Shown here one piece after another: positions 9,958 to 22,800 of a DNA stretch of 64,000 bases. Below the pieces are notes generated by a model, which saw only the letters and a program-made list of their open reading frames with translations, did not search any database and was not told the origin of the DNA. Origin of the DNA: Deuterostichococcus epilithicus (lineage: Eukaryota > Chlorophyta > Trebouxiophyceae > Prasiolales > Stichococcaceae). Each line of letters starts with the position of its first letter. Position 1 is the first letter of the stretch. Made by a program: the position numbers and the translations under genes. The DNA lies in contig JAVTLE010000021.1 in assembly GCA_033439295.1 (NCBI GenBank), positions 2,356,009-2,420,008 on the forward strand, in the 5' to 3' direction.

Positions 9958-10664
9958 AACGGCGTCGCAAGCTTCAAAAGACGGGTTGTCAGTACCTGGC
10001 AGCAGGCGCAGCGGGGGCCAATACGCTGGCTGCATTGCGGCGGCGGTCACATGGGTCAGCAAGCGGAAGAAGGCATGTCTCTTGGAGAAGAGGCCCAGGA
10101 GGCTGCCAGGGACACTGCAGCGCGGGCTTGGGTAGCCTGGTCGCTGGCCCGCCGCAGGATTCCGCAGCCGTGGGAAGAGTGGGCATGCAGACGAGTGCGT
10201 GCACCTGCCGGCTGCGAGCTGCGTGGTGAACATTATGGAGCGGATGCCGGGCCTGCAGTCTGTTAAAGCCTTGCGATGAACGCATTTGGGACTTTGTACA
10301 TGGCATTGGCGACCATTGCCGCATGTCGGCAAATTTGCCACGTTCAAGGTTGTAAAAGCAGCCAGATCGGGTCGGCTTGCGCTCAGCATAATGATTGACA
10401 TCTTGAACGACCCAATTCTGCCTTGAACATGGAGTCCTCTTGCAATTGTGATGCACACCGAGGATGTTCGCACATCATGTCGCCTAATCTACTGGTCTCC
10501 GATGCTGCTGCTCTGATGGCAAAGGGTCTGAGGTATTTTAAACAAAGGGCACCGGAGCAGCTGGCACCGCTGCTCCTACCGTACCTACTGCAGATTTGCT
10601 TGTCACTGAGGTCAGAAGTGCTCTCGTAGAGCGTGCCTGTCGCGATGTGCCGAGAAACTTCTGG
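9958..10664. other. Convergent interval, gamma-CA (+) and methyltransferase (-)
   Basis: About 0.7 kb with no recognised gene. TGTAA at 10351-10355 could be the gamma-CA polyadenylation signal. A plus-strand open frame at 10477-10629 (MSPNLLVSDAAALMAKGLRY..., 50 residues) has a helical look but no family match and would sit in the untranslated regions, so it is not called. Confidence 0.4.
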
Positions 10665-12164
10665 TCACTTTCTCCTGAACTCGTACAGTCTCAGCCGATT
10701 GTGGCCGGCCATGTCGCACAGCAGCGGTGCCTTCTCAAGCTGTAACGACGGCGTCATGTCCTTCAGAGTGAATAGCTTGCGGGCCGGCTTGAAGAACAGC
10801 GACTCGGCGTGCTTCCAGCGTCGCACGTTGGCGACGAAGATGGTGGTGGCCTCGCCTGCACAGGTGTGGCACATTGTGATCTCACGACCGCAGAAGCACA
10901 CAGGGCAGCTGCAACGCGGAGTGCGGGAGTGCGGGAGTGCGGTACTGAGTGCTGCTCAATTGTGGCTGAAGAAGCCCTTCTTCCAGGAGCTGAATCTTCA
11001 TGCTTCGGCGGTCCTACCAAACTGCGCCAGCGTCGTGAGCAGTGGCTGGTAGAGATTCCTATGGTAGACCAGGTCCGCCGCCAGCACGACGTGGGGGCAC
11101 TCCCAGCCCGCCGGCAGCGCCGGCTGGCCCCAGGTGAGCTCTGCCACCTCAACGGCGCCGCCAGCTGCCGCGACTGCCGCGGCATTTTCGTCGGCATTGC
11201 TGCGCAGCAGGTCCTGTTGGGAAGCACACACCTGTATCATCAGCCGAAGACGGGGCTGCGCCCGACAGCAGCCGCGGAGCAGCAGCAGCAGCAACAGCGC
11301 AGTCACGTGGCGGTCCAGTCTTTCGTTCCCTTCGATCCATGAAACTTCAAGCATGTGTTTACCAGCACAGAGGGCAGGTCCGTGAGCACGACGTGCGCCC
11401 CGAGCGCCGCCGCCAGCAGCCCGACGAGGCCGCAGCCGCTGCCCAACTCCAGCACGCGCTTGCCCTGCGCAACAGGAGGCGTGAAGCATGCGCCTGGATC
11501 ATGGCCCCTTCGAAGAGTCGTGTAAAGGGTCTGTCATTAGTGCACAGCACTGATGCGAGTTGAGGATCGTGACTTGTAGTGCGGCAAAGCGGCACAGGAT
11601 GCTGGTATGCACTGGCATGCCGGGGGCGCTGCCGCCCATTGTTTTTGGCATGCCAACCTGCCAGTAGCCGGGCTGCGTGGCTTGGCGCTCCTCGATGATG
11701 GAAGTCAGCAGGAAAGTCGCGGGCCAGAGCTGGTGTCCGATGCCCTGTCCGCCGTGGAAAGCATGCAGGCCTCACTTTGAAGCTTGGTTGCCGCAATTCT
11801 TGCTACTGTACCATTTGCACAACCGTGCACCCGAGCTCACCGATAGAGGGCTGCACCGGACGGATATCTGCAGGCTGGCATCGTTCGGAGCACTGTAGAC
11901 GTACACCTCGCTGGCTGCGGCGGCAGCGAATGGTCAGTCGATCAGCAAGCGTCCGATACAGGCCAGCCAGAATTCAGGAACCAGCTCCAAACGACAGCTA
12001 ACGCCACAGGCTGCCTTTTGAAGACCTGGAAGCCGTATCGAGTCTCTGACGTCGGCCACTCTTGCCGCCGCAGCCTCGTCTGTGTCAAATTGCTGCAAGA
12101 ACCCCTCCCCATCATCGCTGCTGCTGTCATTCAGGAGATCGCGAACCGCAGATGTTGCAGACAT
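10665..12164 (-). CDS. METTL21-type (Methyltransf_16) protein lysine methyltransferase
   Basis: Seven-beta-strand SAM-dependent methyltransferase of the METTL21 group, which methylates lysines on chaperones or translation factors. Start ATG at 12164 (MSATSAVRDLLNDSSSDDGE...). Later exons give EVYVYSAPNDASLQISVR (about 11910-11850), GHQLWPATFLLTSIIEERQA (about 11735-11660; the family xxxxWPAxxxL block), GKRVLELGSGCGLVGLLAAA (about 11462-11360, SAM motif I), then VEVAELTWGQPALPAGWECP and VVLAADLVYHRNLYQPLLTT (to about 11019; post-motif D-VY). The last exon, from about 10856, reads TTIFVANVRRWKHAESLFF and runs to the stop at 10665 (LRLYEFRRK). Phase-1 joins at the last two exons fit. The boundary between the second and third exons could not be placed. 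Confidence 0.82.
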
Positions 12165-12663
12165 GGGGCTGATCAGGCATTTCCATGCTGCATTCGATTT
12201 GAGCAAGCCTCGTTGCACAGTTGTTTCCGGCGCTATCTGATCGAGCTGCGAGAAAATGGCGCAAGACATCCGCTGTGCAAGCGAGAATACCGGATTCCTG
12301 ACTCTGTTTCCCTACAGCATCCTAGCACACCTCCAAAGTTGTGGCGCGAATCGCGATGCCGAGCTGCTGAGACGCTCCCGCTGACAGGCAAAGCAGCGGC
12401 TTATCAGTTCTGAAGGAATGGACACGACCTGCCTTTCAAGTAATCTCGCGGGCAGAGCAAAAAAATTTGTACAGCAGAGTGTACGAGTACAGCTCAGGAT
12501 GCTGGATTTCTGCAACAGCATTGCGGAGGTAGCTGTGACCCTCATCACACTTGCATATCCATCCTAATAGGCGTCGCTGGTGACGTACACACAGGTACAA
12601 ACACACGTTGTACAAATCACGCTGATTCGCATTCGAGAAAACCAGCCAGAGTGCGGTTCCCGT
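12165..12663. other. Intergenic, methyltransferase promoter side and SCAMP 3' side
   Basis: About 0.5 kb, AT-richer than its neighbours, including an A-run near 12460. It must hold the methyltransferase promoter and the SCAMP 3' region, both on the minus strand. No gene seen. Confidence 0.4.
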
Positions 12664-14981
12664 CTACACGCGGCTGGCGGCGCCGGACACAGCAGCCTGT
12701 AGCATCTCATTCTTCAGCCGCGCGTCCTTCTTCTGCCCCCGGAAATTTGAGTACACAACCTGCAGGACCCAGATCGACAGCAGCGCCTGCAAGGAGCAGG
12801 CAGAGTATGTCAGGCCGTTGCACGGGTCATCAGCCTTGAGTCGTGCATCTTGAGCCAGCACTGGTAACTAACTACCTCACGTGCTGCGTGCTACATGAGC
12901 CCACGTCCCTAGAGAGTCAGAGTGATGACCCACCTCCAGGGACCACATGATTGCTCCGACTATGTACACAACCCCTACTACTGTCTTGTTGGGGAGCGCT
13001 GAGACGATTGCTGTTATCCAGCCTGCGGGGGAAGGCATGTCGCTGGTTGGAGGCAGCAGAGCCATTCAGCGAACACTGACCTGCCCACACTGCTCAGGTT
13101 GTTCGTGACAGTCTTGCTGCACCTGTCTCGAGGTCTTGACAACGTGTGTCTGCCTTCCTGGAAGAACACCTTTGATTAGTCTGCAAGGGCACGATGCTCA
13201 CCTGCGTAGCTCCACTTGTTAAACAGGATTGGCGGCGAGACAGCCGACCAGATGCACCAGAAAATGTGGATGAGGTACGCCAGGAAGAAGAACGCGTAGC
13301 TGCAGCATACACGAAGCTCGGTGAAGAGCAGCAGTTGTCCATCAAGAGACGGTACGTACTTTGTTTTGGCTGCTGACACAGGTCAGTGTTGCAGCACATA
13401 CAGGTGCCTCATGCATCTCTTGGTGCTGCTCGTCCGATGTCATTGGGTTTCGTGCCTGCCAGAGCCCCAGAAGCAGCTCCAGCAGAGCAACGCATCACGC
13501 ATGACTCACGTGAACGCCCGGTCCTTGATTGCCGCAGTGTAAAGCCGGATGTACCAGATGACCCAGGCAGCCGGGATGCCGATGACCATGTATATCACTG
13601 CAGGAATGACAGAGGGATGCAGGATCTCAGTCATTTCCCACATGGTTGCGGCACCGCAGCCCAGATGAAGTGAGGCATCGCAACAGAAATTATCTTCTGT
13701 TGAGCAGGAAACAAGACTCACAGGCGAGAAAGAAGCCCGACAGCCGCCCGCTCTTGCCATTGATCAAGGCAAGCGCCACGATGACGGCTGCGAGCTGGTA
13801 GATTAGGCACAGGCAGAGTCCCTGGAAAACGGCAACAGGAGGTCAGCACGTCAAGAGAGCGGACCGCCAGACGAAGGGTGAAACGATGATCATCAGGCTT
13901 GCTCCTGACGGTGCTGTCAGGGCTCGCTGTGAATGCACGACAGCTTTTTGGCTGCAGCCGCTGCTGCCACATGCCCAATCAACGCAGCACAGGCGGCGAG
14001 GTGAAGCAGGCGCACGCACCAGGTAGGACCAGTAGGCAATGCTGACGACGCCCTGCAGCTCCGCCGGCACCTCTCCTGCACAGGGCAGCGTTGTGTAATC
14101 TCAGCTAATTGCCAACACACTGGGACCACTGCGGCCTGCAGTCTCCCGCAGGACTCCATGCAGCACCTTGTACCGCTGCCCAGACGCTGCCACGGGCCGG
14201 CACCGCGACAGGGCACTGAATACTGGGTGCGCTGCCGCCGCACCCTTGATGTCCATGACGGTGACGGGGCAGCACTTGGGCCAGTTTTTACGGGGTCGGA
14301 GGCGGCCGCTGGAGCGCAGGTCCGCCTCCCAGCGCTTCAGCTCCGCCTCCCGGGCGTTAAGCTCCGCCTCCCGCTTTGCCAGGTCCGCCTCCCTGCCCTT
14401 GCCTGGCTTGCCGCCCAGCTGCTTTTCGGGAATGTGAAAGGGGATTAGAATCCCTCATTGCCGCCCAGCTGCGGGTTGGGAGAGTGAATAGTGCACAGAG
14501 ACCGAGCTAACTGCTTGACATGGCTTGCCCGCCAAGCTGCAGGCTGCACATCGGGAGATTCAAAAGTGTGTGAGCATGTGCAGCAGCCGTGCCAAATGTT
14601 GAGAATCGCTCTGAGCGTTGCCAGCCTCAGCGCCAGACGCGATTTCCACTGGTGCGCTCGGCTCCAAACGCAAATTTTGAGAGGAGACAGCTGGGTTGCA
14701 CGTTGCAGCGGATGCTCACCCCGGTGGGCGCAGCAGCAGGCACCGGCGCATCCATTGTGTACGCGGGCACGGCGCCCGAGGCACTGCCGCTGGGGCCCCA
14801 CGCCCCCCGGGCGGGCGCTGCCGCTGCGGCTGCGCCATTCTGTGCGTATTGACACGACCATTTGCTCGACTCCGCCGCAGGAGGGTACCGCGACTCATGG
14901 CTGCGATGACTGGAAAGCTCGAATGATTGAACCTCCCACCGTGTTGAACGGGTTATCGGCGAATGGGTTCTCCTTTCCCAT
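12664..14981 (-). CDS. SCAMP family secretory carrier membrane protein
   Basis: Four-span membrane protein of Golgi/plasma-membrane traffic. The start at 14981 gives MGKENPFADNPFNTVGG, an N-terminus with two NPF motifs that bind EH-domain proteins. A Gly/Ala/Pro-rich linker (about 14845-14680) is followed by a charged coiled coil with REAELNAREAELKRWEADLR (about 14430-14310), then KNWPKCCPVTVMDIK, the amphipathic pre-membrane segment. The core exons are ELQGVVSIAYWSYLV, LIYQLAAVIVALALINGK, VIYMVIGIPAAWVIWYIRLY then TAAIKDRAFT, YAFFFLAYLIHIFWCIWSAV then SPPILFNKWSYAG, ALPNKTVVGVVYIVGAIMWS, and ALLSIWVLQVVYSNFRGQKK, ending GAASRV-stop at 12664. This is the complete SCAMP order, including the YxxLY loop and the final VYxxFRG. 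Edges of the linker exons are uncertain. Confidence 0.9.
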
Positions 14982-15550
14982 ATCGTGCTTTGCAGTTGGA
15001 GGACGAGGGGCGAGGACGGGGGGACGCAAGCCGAGGTGCTCGAAGCGGCGCCAGCAGATGGTCGCCTACTGCAGAACGGCGCAATCCTCGTGCGAGCTGG
15101 GTTCGGGACACAGCTGGCACGCTGGGAAGCCCGGTACAGCAGCCCGAGTGTCGCAGATCAAACTGGTTCTCGCCAGACACTGACGTCCCGCCTGCCGCGA
15201 GGAGTCAGAAAGAATGTTGGCTGGCACAGTTGCACTCCCTGCACAGCTGTCAAAGTGTCAATGCGCTGTGCTACACAGAATTGCGAAATGAAGCGGGCGT
15301 TTGCAGAAGGGACGGCTTGCGCGACTGACTGGGCAGAATTCCCGGCAGAAGTCACGGTGACCACGATGACGGGCGCTTTTCAGTCCTGTGCGCGCCATAT
15401 CGCCTGCTGCGTGCTGCCGGCGTCAGCTGCTGCCAATCGCACGCTGCTGCCGTCGCGTCATGCTGCGCGCGGACAGCATTTCATAGGACATCCAACGCAC
15501 GTGTGTCAGCTCAGCAGGAGCGACCACAGCAGTAGCGACCGGCGCTTTTG
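14982..15550. promoter_or_regulatory. Divergent promoter interval, SCAMP / telobox protein
   Basis: 569 bp between the two ATGs. No conserved coding fragment found. Presumed to hold both promoters; no recognisable core element. Confidence 0.4.
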
Positions 15551-18500
15551 ATGGAGGACTCGTTCCTGCGCTTCCCGGACAAGGAAGCGATGGAGGTGCG
15601 GATGGACGTGAGGCCTGGCGTCACCCGATGTGCATCATACAGCTAAGGAGTCGCTCCGGAGCCACGGCAACGCCCGTCAGCTGCCAAACTTTTCGGCAGC
15701 AGCGGAGTTTCCTGGGTAGCGGACTTGTCATGGCGATGGAGACCCGCCGATCGAGCGCACGCTGGCGCATCACCCGAGGCTCACTACAGGCCGTGCAAAT
15801 CATTTTCGCAGTGCTCGTCCTGTCCGTGGCCTTTGCAGCCCGACGCGTGCCGCCTCGCCGGGCATGCATACGTTTCGTCTGGGTCTTGCATCCGGCTGTC
15901 GTGCGCACAGCATGTGGGCAGCCTTTGCGGGGTGGCATCCGGACTTTTTCAGTGCCCACTTCTCCAGCGCTCCGTCTGTCGCAGCCAAGCACCTTGCACC
16001 CTGCATAATTCATGTCTCTGATGTCCTTTTGTGTGTCTGACTCAAGGTGGATGTGGGCCAAGCGGGAGAGCAAGGCGAATTTCTGAGCCAGCACCACCAG
16101 GCTGCAAGCAACAGCTGGGCGTCCACAGGTGCGTTCAACAGCTGCATGGCTGCTGTCTCCTTACGACGGATGTGTCGCTTCATTCCCCATTCCCTCCCGC
16201 AAGGCGTCCAGCAGACATTCTGCTTGGCGCGGGCCGCGCGCACCAGTGTGAGGGTGATTTCAGCTGAGTGTCACGATGACTCTTTGCAGGCACGGTCACG
16301 GAGTTCCAGGCCCAGTCGCCTCCGCGCCAGGTGCCTGGTTATTTGTTATGTCTCGGCATGTGTCCCGACTTGCTGCACATGCCACGCTGCACATCGGGTC
16401 CCAAGGACTAGACCAGCAGCACATCCAGCCGTTGACCACCTGACTCTCATGTCCGCAGGCGCCTCGCTTGCAGCACCACGAAGCGGCGGCGAACCAGCCT
16501 CTGGACCTGCTGTTCGACATGGACGGTGTGGACGAGCTGCCCGTGCAGCAGAGTGGCCACCATGACCTGGATTTGCTGCCCGATGTGCCGCCAGTTGGCG
16601 TGGACCTAGGCTCGCTGCACCTGCAGCCACCGCTGCAGCACCAGCAGCAGCAGTTTTCGCCGGTGCAAAGGATGACGCCGCAGCACTACCCGGCGTCGCC
16701 GGAGCAAGAGCCGGAGCCGCAGCAGCAGTGGGGCGCTGCAGGGTGGCAGAGCGCCCCTGCGGTGCCGACGCTGCAGCAGGTGGCGGCGCCCGGCTGGCAG
16801 CGGCAGACGCCGCTGACGCCGGCCAGCCCGGCGACCTGGATTCCTGTGTCGGCGCCGGCGGTGCAGTACAGCAGCAGCTGGAGCGGCGGCCCGCACACGG
16901 CGCCGCAGCCGGTGCCCTTCGGCAGCCAGCCGCTTGGCAGCCAGCCATTCGCCGGCCAGCCATTTGGTGGCCAGGCCTTTGGCAGCGTCCCGCTCAGCCA
17001 GCCGCACCACGGCAGCGGCCAGCTGGCCTTCGGGCAATGGGGCGCACAGCAGCAGCAGCAGCAGGGCCGCGGGCAGCACCTGAGCAGCTCGGTGCCGCAG
17101 CGGCTGCGCGCCTCATCGTGGGGCGGCAGCATTGCCCAGCAGCAGCACTGGGGCCACCAGCAGCAGCCGATGCTGCTCATGTACGATTTTGGCGCGCCAC
17201 CAGAGGAACAGCCTCTGTCGCTGGGATCCCCACGGCCGCATGACAGCGCCGACGACAGCGCTTATGACGGCTCGCCAGATGCAAAGCCCGCGGCAGTTGC
17301 GCTGGCGCAGCTCGCGCCGCCGCCGAGGCGCACCTCCACCCGGATGCCGAGGCTGCGCTACGATGTGTTTGCTGACAGCCCCTCCCCCAGCGCCGATGAG
17401 GGCAGCTCGCCCTCCGGCACCCCCCGCAGCAGCGGAGCCGGCGGCGGCACGACCCCAACATCCAGCGAGGGCGGCTCGCCGTCCTTTGGCAGGTCCATCG
17501 GCGGCGGCCGCACCGCTGGCGGCGGCGGCGAGCGCACCCGGCCCAGCTCCTACTCTGGTGCCGGCTTTGCAGCGACGCCCAAGGCGGCAGCTACCAACTT
17601 CTTGGCGGGCGGCACCCCCAAGTCGCTGCCGGCGGGCAACGCCTTTCCCAAGTCGCGCTCGGGACGCACCGTGCGACCGCACGCACGGCTGCTGGACTCG
17701 CCGGAGCTGCCTGGCGGCGGCCGCGACGGCAGGCGGGACGCTTTCAGCGTCAGCCGCGAGCACTCTGGCAGCAGTGCGCTGGCCGGGCGCCCCGGCAGCG
17801 GCGGGCCACTCAGCAAGCGCAAGCGGCAGGTGCAGCCGCCGGCGGCGCTGCGGGACGGCGCTGATTTCGCTGAGAACCAGCGCCGGAAGCAGCACAACCC
17901 CTGGTGCGGCCCGCTGGCTGGTGTTCCACTCGGACTTGGAACCAACACAGACACACGACACCGGTGCAGCTGGTTCCATGTCTGTGTGCTCCCATCGCTC
18001 CAGCTTCTCATGGCATGCTGCTGGCTTGTGGCTATGACAGTTCTCTGCACTTATGTGCTGCCATGCCAACTGCGCGCAGGACGCGGGAGGAGACGGAGGC
18101 ACTGGTGGAGGGCGTTGAGCACTGCGGTGGCGCCGGCCACTGGCAGGTGCGGGCGCATGTCGACTCGGCTGCCCTGGGGCTGGTTGCCTGTTTGCTTGTG
18201 CCTGCCACAGTGTCAGCCGCTGCAATGCACACTCTGCACTTCACAAACAGCCATGTGCAGCTGGCACCTGTGGTTCCCGCCTCGTGCTTCTCATCCGAGG
18301 GGTTGCTCATTCCCTGTGCCCGTCGGCCACAGGACATCAAGCGGCTGGGGTACCCCGCCATTGCGGCGCGCTCCGCAGTAGACCTCAAGGACAAGTGGCG
18401 CAACCTGCTGCGCATCGCCGAGCTGCCGCCCGCGCTGGTGCGCGGCGCTGCCATCTGGACTTCCGCATGTGTTTTAAATGACGGCAATAATCGCGTCGCT

Positions 18501-18838
18501 AAAAAGCTTGGTTAACAGGCTGCAACCCCTGACGCACATCGAGTGCTTCGCAATGTCTCATCTGGCAGTGCCGAGTCAAGCAGCTCATCAAGTCGAGCAC
18601 CAGCACATGTTTACAACCCTTCGGAGCAACACTGTGGAGCGCGATCATGACCAAAACGTGCCTGTGTGTGCATCTGCCGCAGGCGGCGGCGCGGGTGGAC
18701 AAGAAGCGGGAGGCTCCGTCGATGGAGATCCTGGAGCGGGTGCGGATGCTGACGCTCGCAGGGCAGCAGCGCGCTGCCGCAGGGGAGGCACGCGCCGCCG
18801 CCTCCTCCCGCTCGCGAGCCCGCGGCCGCAGGGGCTGA
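15551..18838 (+). CDS. Telobox Myb/SANT (TRF-like) DNA-binding protein with large Q/P/G-rich N-terminus
   Basis: Seven exons with phases that close exactly: 15551-15607, 16047-16128, 16290-16330, 16459-17903, 18080-18146, 18333-18437, 18683-18838; 650 residues. The DNA-binding domain is near the C-terminus across three exons: NPWTREETEALVEGVEHCGG, AGHWQDIKRLGYPAIAARSA and VDLKDKWRNLLRIAE. VDLKDKWRNL is the telobox signature of third-helix contacts with telomeric repeats, known from plant TRP/TRB and animal TRF proteins. Exon 4 (481 codons) encodes low-complexity Gln, Pro, Gly and Ser stretches, including repeated GSQPLGSQPF-type motifs. The tail after the Myb repeat is short and basic. Likely nuclear; telomere binding or transcription regulation is inferred from the domain. 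Confidence 0.88.
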
Positions 18839-19863
18839 GGTCGCTGGCGGCCCAAGCCCCCTGCCGCGGCGTCCCGCCGCGCACACGCTGCCTCGCGGGG
18901 GCTCGCCGGCAGACTGGCGCTTGCCCGGCCAGTTCGCAACCTGGCCAGCCGCGCGGCGGCCGCGATCAGAGGTCGACACTCCACCGGAGTAGATGGTCAG
19001 TATAGACACGGAGTTGGGGCCGCATGTGGCGGGGCAGGGCGTCTTCGGGAGCCGGGGACAATGTGCGTTGGGCGCTGCCGCTTCACCAGGCATACGGCGG
19101 ATGTGGGCAGGGACAAGGGCCGCGCTGCACAGTTGTGTGTGCGCATTCTACATGTAGATTAAGGGAATGAGGCAGCAGGGAGGGGTGAGTAAGCTGTACT
19201 TTGCAGCAGGCGAAGCCAGCCGCCTCGCAGCAGAGGATTCCCGGTTTGCCTGCACAGGAGACAGGTGTACAACACCAGTGTATGCAGCAGCATCAGCAGT
19301 TCGGTGGGGAGGCATCAGTTGACCAGGCTACGCTGTACGTATTTACTGCTTATGGGCTTGGCTGACTCGGAGAAGCGGCAGAGACCCCCAGGGTCATCCG
19401 CCTGCGGCAAGTTGCATTTGTGGCCTTTGGGTGCCTACATCTACCAGTCAGAGGGGGACGCCCCCCAGTACCATACTTTTGTGGGCGCACTGCCTGATTG
19501 TTTCGTAGCATGTCCTGATCGCTCGCCATCCATGCATGGGCAAGTTTGATTACCAATGTGTACAGTATCTACGCTTACCTATTCAGCAGACATTTTGGTT
19601 CGGTCATATGACCGCTGCTTTGTAAATTCGCGAGGACCTTACAACCGGTCAAACCCTGGTTGTGTCGTTTGACGGCTTCACAGAGTCGTAAGTTCCGCAG
19701 CTGACAAAATGACATTTGTGGCGATGATTACCCAACGAGCATGCGATGCCATTACTTTAAAGTCTCCCCCTACCGGTTGGTGCTTAGCAACAGCCCGCCC
19801 ACTGCCTCCTGCCCGCCGCGATGGACGCCGCGAGCAGTCTTGTCAGAGAATGTAGGATGCCAG
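18839..19863. other. Convergent interval, telobox gene (+) and TAF15-like gene (-)
   Basis: About 1 kb without a recognised gene. TGTAA at 19621-19625 might be a polyadenylation signal. A short GC hairpin (GGGGGACGCCCCCC) lies near 19453-19466. Open frames here are short and carry no conserved block. Confidence 0.4.
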
Positions 19864-22800
19864 TCAGTACCGCCTGCCGCGGTCCCGATCCCTGTCCCGG
19901 TCCCCTCCGCCCCGCCCGTACTCGCGGCCGCGGTCCCTGTCGGCAGCGTCCCTGCCGCTGCGCTCCCTGGCAGCCTTCTCCCTGTCCTGGTCAGCCTAAG
20001 GCACATGGCACAGGAGGCTGGCTTGCAAATGGTGCGGCAGCGGCAGAACTTGCCACAGGCGCAAGCCATGCGCCAACTCGTGCCGGGCAAAGGGACAGCC
20101 AGCCTAGCTGGCTTGTGGCGAAGGCAGGTCGTTGATGGAATCCCGACATCATGGATGGATGATGTCAGACACGAAGCATGGATAGCTGTGCAGATGCCCT
20201 CCGATGCAGTCATTGCCGCCACCCACCTGAGAGCCGCGGTCCCGCTCGCGGTCCCGGCTGCGGCCTCGGTCTGGCTCCCGGCCGCGATCCGGTTCCCGAC
20301 CGTGATCGTCCCGACCTCGGTCGCGGTCGCGTTCGCGATCGCGACTGCGGCCGCGCTCCGGCTCGCGCCCACGGTCGGACTCGCGGGGGCGGTCTCGGTC
20401 GCGAGCCCTGCCGCCGCCGGGGCTGCGGCTGCGGCTGCGGCGGGGCCGTGCCTCCCCCTTCCCGTCGCCCTCCTGCTCGCCTTCCTGGCTGGGCACGCCC
20501 ACCTGAGCAACGTCCGCTCAGCATGCATCAGCCAGCAGTGCAGGCTTCCTGCGTCCTCCCAGACTAATCTGCTACGTTTCCTGCAGCTTCGTTGGTCCTT
20601 CTGTGCACCGGCCCCAGAGCATTTGCATGTGGGCGCGCTGAGCACGTGGTGCCAGAGTGACAACTGCATCGCAACGACCGCAAGCCAGTGGAGGCACAGG
20701 CTTGGAGGGTTCCATACCCCCGGCCCCTCTGTCTCCCCGACCTCGCAGGAGCGATACGAACGAACCGCACCATGCCGTGCAGGCGGGCCAGGGCGGCAGC
20801 CTCCCGAGCCTTTCGGTCCTCTGCGCCGCCCCGGAACTTCTTTTTCAGCCGCCCAAAGTCGTCGTACCTGCGCAGCGACGAGGTGCAAAGGTGCTGCAGC
20901 AGGCTAGCCAGTGTGGAGGCACAGGAGTGGGGACGTCACTGTGCAGGAGGTGCCAGAGCACCGCTGGCAGCAATGTGCACCCACCTGGGCAACACCGGCA
21001 AACCCGAGCCCCGGCACGAACCATGCGCTCGAGCTTCAGTCGCCGGCTCAGGGTCAGCCAGATGTCAGGCGTCTTCTGCACTGTGCGGCACTCGCAAAAC
21101 AACTACCACCACCACACTCACATCTCGGAGTCGTCGTTTTCAAACTCCTCACGGCGGCGGCGCGCCTCCGCCATCTCCTCCTCGTCCAGCTCCTTGAAGC
21201 CACCGCCGACGCCCTCCCGGTTGGTGTCCACCGTGCCCGGCTGCAATAACACAATTGTACGGTTCTGTCAGTGCGAAGAACGTGAAGGCAATCTGGAACT
21301 GCTGCCTGTCGACGTGTTGCAGCCGCCATCGATGCCGACTCCGCTGCCTGTGGAGGTGTGCAGCCTTCGCCTGCTCGGGTCAGGTGTGCATGTCGGCTGC
21401 GCCGGGGTGCTGCGCCGGGGTGCGGATGTTGCCGCTGTCCGCAGGGGCTGGCGTGTCCCGGGGTCCGGGGCGCCGCTGCCGTGCTCTAGGCTACCGCAAC
21501 ACAGCGCATTTGCGTCTCGCCCTGTATCGCCGGCGATCCGACGCCATCGACCAACTCCTTGAGAAGCTTCTCAGGGGACGGCAACAGCTGCACTTGCAGG
21601 AGTTCATGTTGCAGGCGACTGCTCTTGGGCATGCAATAGCGTGCAAGCATCCAATGCCGCTGTGCCCACCTTGGGCGTGTTGCACATGTTGCACTTGCCG
21701 CGCCGCGCCCAGTTACCGTTGCCGCAGCCGGGGCACGTCCAGTCGCCCTCCTTGAACAGACCTGCAAGAAGTTGGTGGCGCTGTGTCAGCTAACTCCAGC
21801 CACAAGGCGGCTTGACGCGCCGCTAGTCAGCGGCCAGGCGCGCTGGAGGGTTCAGGGCGAGGACGTGGCAGCGCGGGAGATGTTCAGACAAGGAAGCTCA
21901 CCAGGCGGGCCCTGGGGCACCGCCTCCGTGCCATCGCGCCCGCGCCCGCGCCCACCGCCGTCGCCCCTGCCGCGCCCACGGCCGGCGCCCCCGCCGCCAC
22001 CGGCCCCTGGCTTCACCGTGCCGCACTTGTTGCACTTGCCCCTGTGGCACCACAGGCGTCAACCGCCTCATGCAGGAAGGCAGCTGGTGCGCAAGCACTG
22101 CATGTTCAAGGGTGCGAAGTCAGTGCTTCTGCAGTGGCACCATTCCCTGCAACACCACACTTGCGCGGCAGTCCCACGAAACTCTGACGGCCCGTATTGC
22201 ACCTGAAGCTGAAGTTGATGTTGCCGCAGCCGGGGCACGGCCAGTCGCCGTCACGCATCTCCCTTGGCGGCGCTATGCCACCTCGGCCCTGCAGCCACGG
22301 AGTAGGCTCGTTGCCCGGTGCTCTGCATCTCGGGCAGCTCCCAACGGTCCAAGCTCCCAAGGTGGACCCCTTGGCACTAGTGACTGTGTTGTAAAATGGT
22401 CAGGGTGCACTCTGAACAGTCAGCGCTGCTCTGTCGCATCCAGTTTGTACCTGTCCGCCTGGTGGCCCACTGCTCAACTGCTGCGGCGGGCCTGGCGGCG
22501 TTGGCGCCGAGGGCGCCGGCTGGCCAGCAGGGTCCCCGCTGCCCTGCGGCTGCTGCGCCTGCTGGCCAGGCGGCGGCAGCTGCACCGGGTTGTACTGCGC
22601 TGGTAGGCCCGGCGGCAGCGACTGCGCCGGCGGCGGGCCCGGCGGCTGCTGCCCTGGCGGCGGGCCCGGCGGTGCGCTGTATGGCACTGGAGGCGGCGGC
22701 ATCTCGCGGCCCGCTGGTGGCAGACCGCGGCCAAAGCCGTCCGGGTCTAGCTGGTGCAACGGCAGCCCGGGCGCCGACGGGCCGCCAAAGTCGCCGCCGC

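Noticed and set aside
9262-10473. 403-aa minus-strand open frame
   Set aside because: Antisense to gamma-CA exons and intergenic sequence; composition of a GC shadow frame, no conserved motif.
10477-10629. 50-aa plus-strand frame
   Set aside because: Helical look only; lies between two gene ends and has no recognised homologue or promoter evidence.
14310-14430. Tandem CTCCGCCTCCCG-like DNA repeat
   Set aside because: It encodes the REAEL coiled-coil repeat of SCAMP on the minus strand.
17113-18225. 370-aa minus-strand open frame
   Set aside because: Antisense to the disordered exon of the telobox gene, whose phases close across seven exons.
20149-20502. Arg-Asp/Arg-Glu repeat region taken as a DNA repeat element
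   Set aside because: The repetition is codon-level and in frame with the TAF15-like protein, so it is coding low complexity.
19741-20907. 388-aa plus-strand open frame
   Set aside because: Complement of the Arg/Asp-rich TAF15-like tail; its Val/Ala/Pro repetition is the mirror of RD/RS codons.
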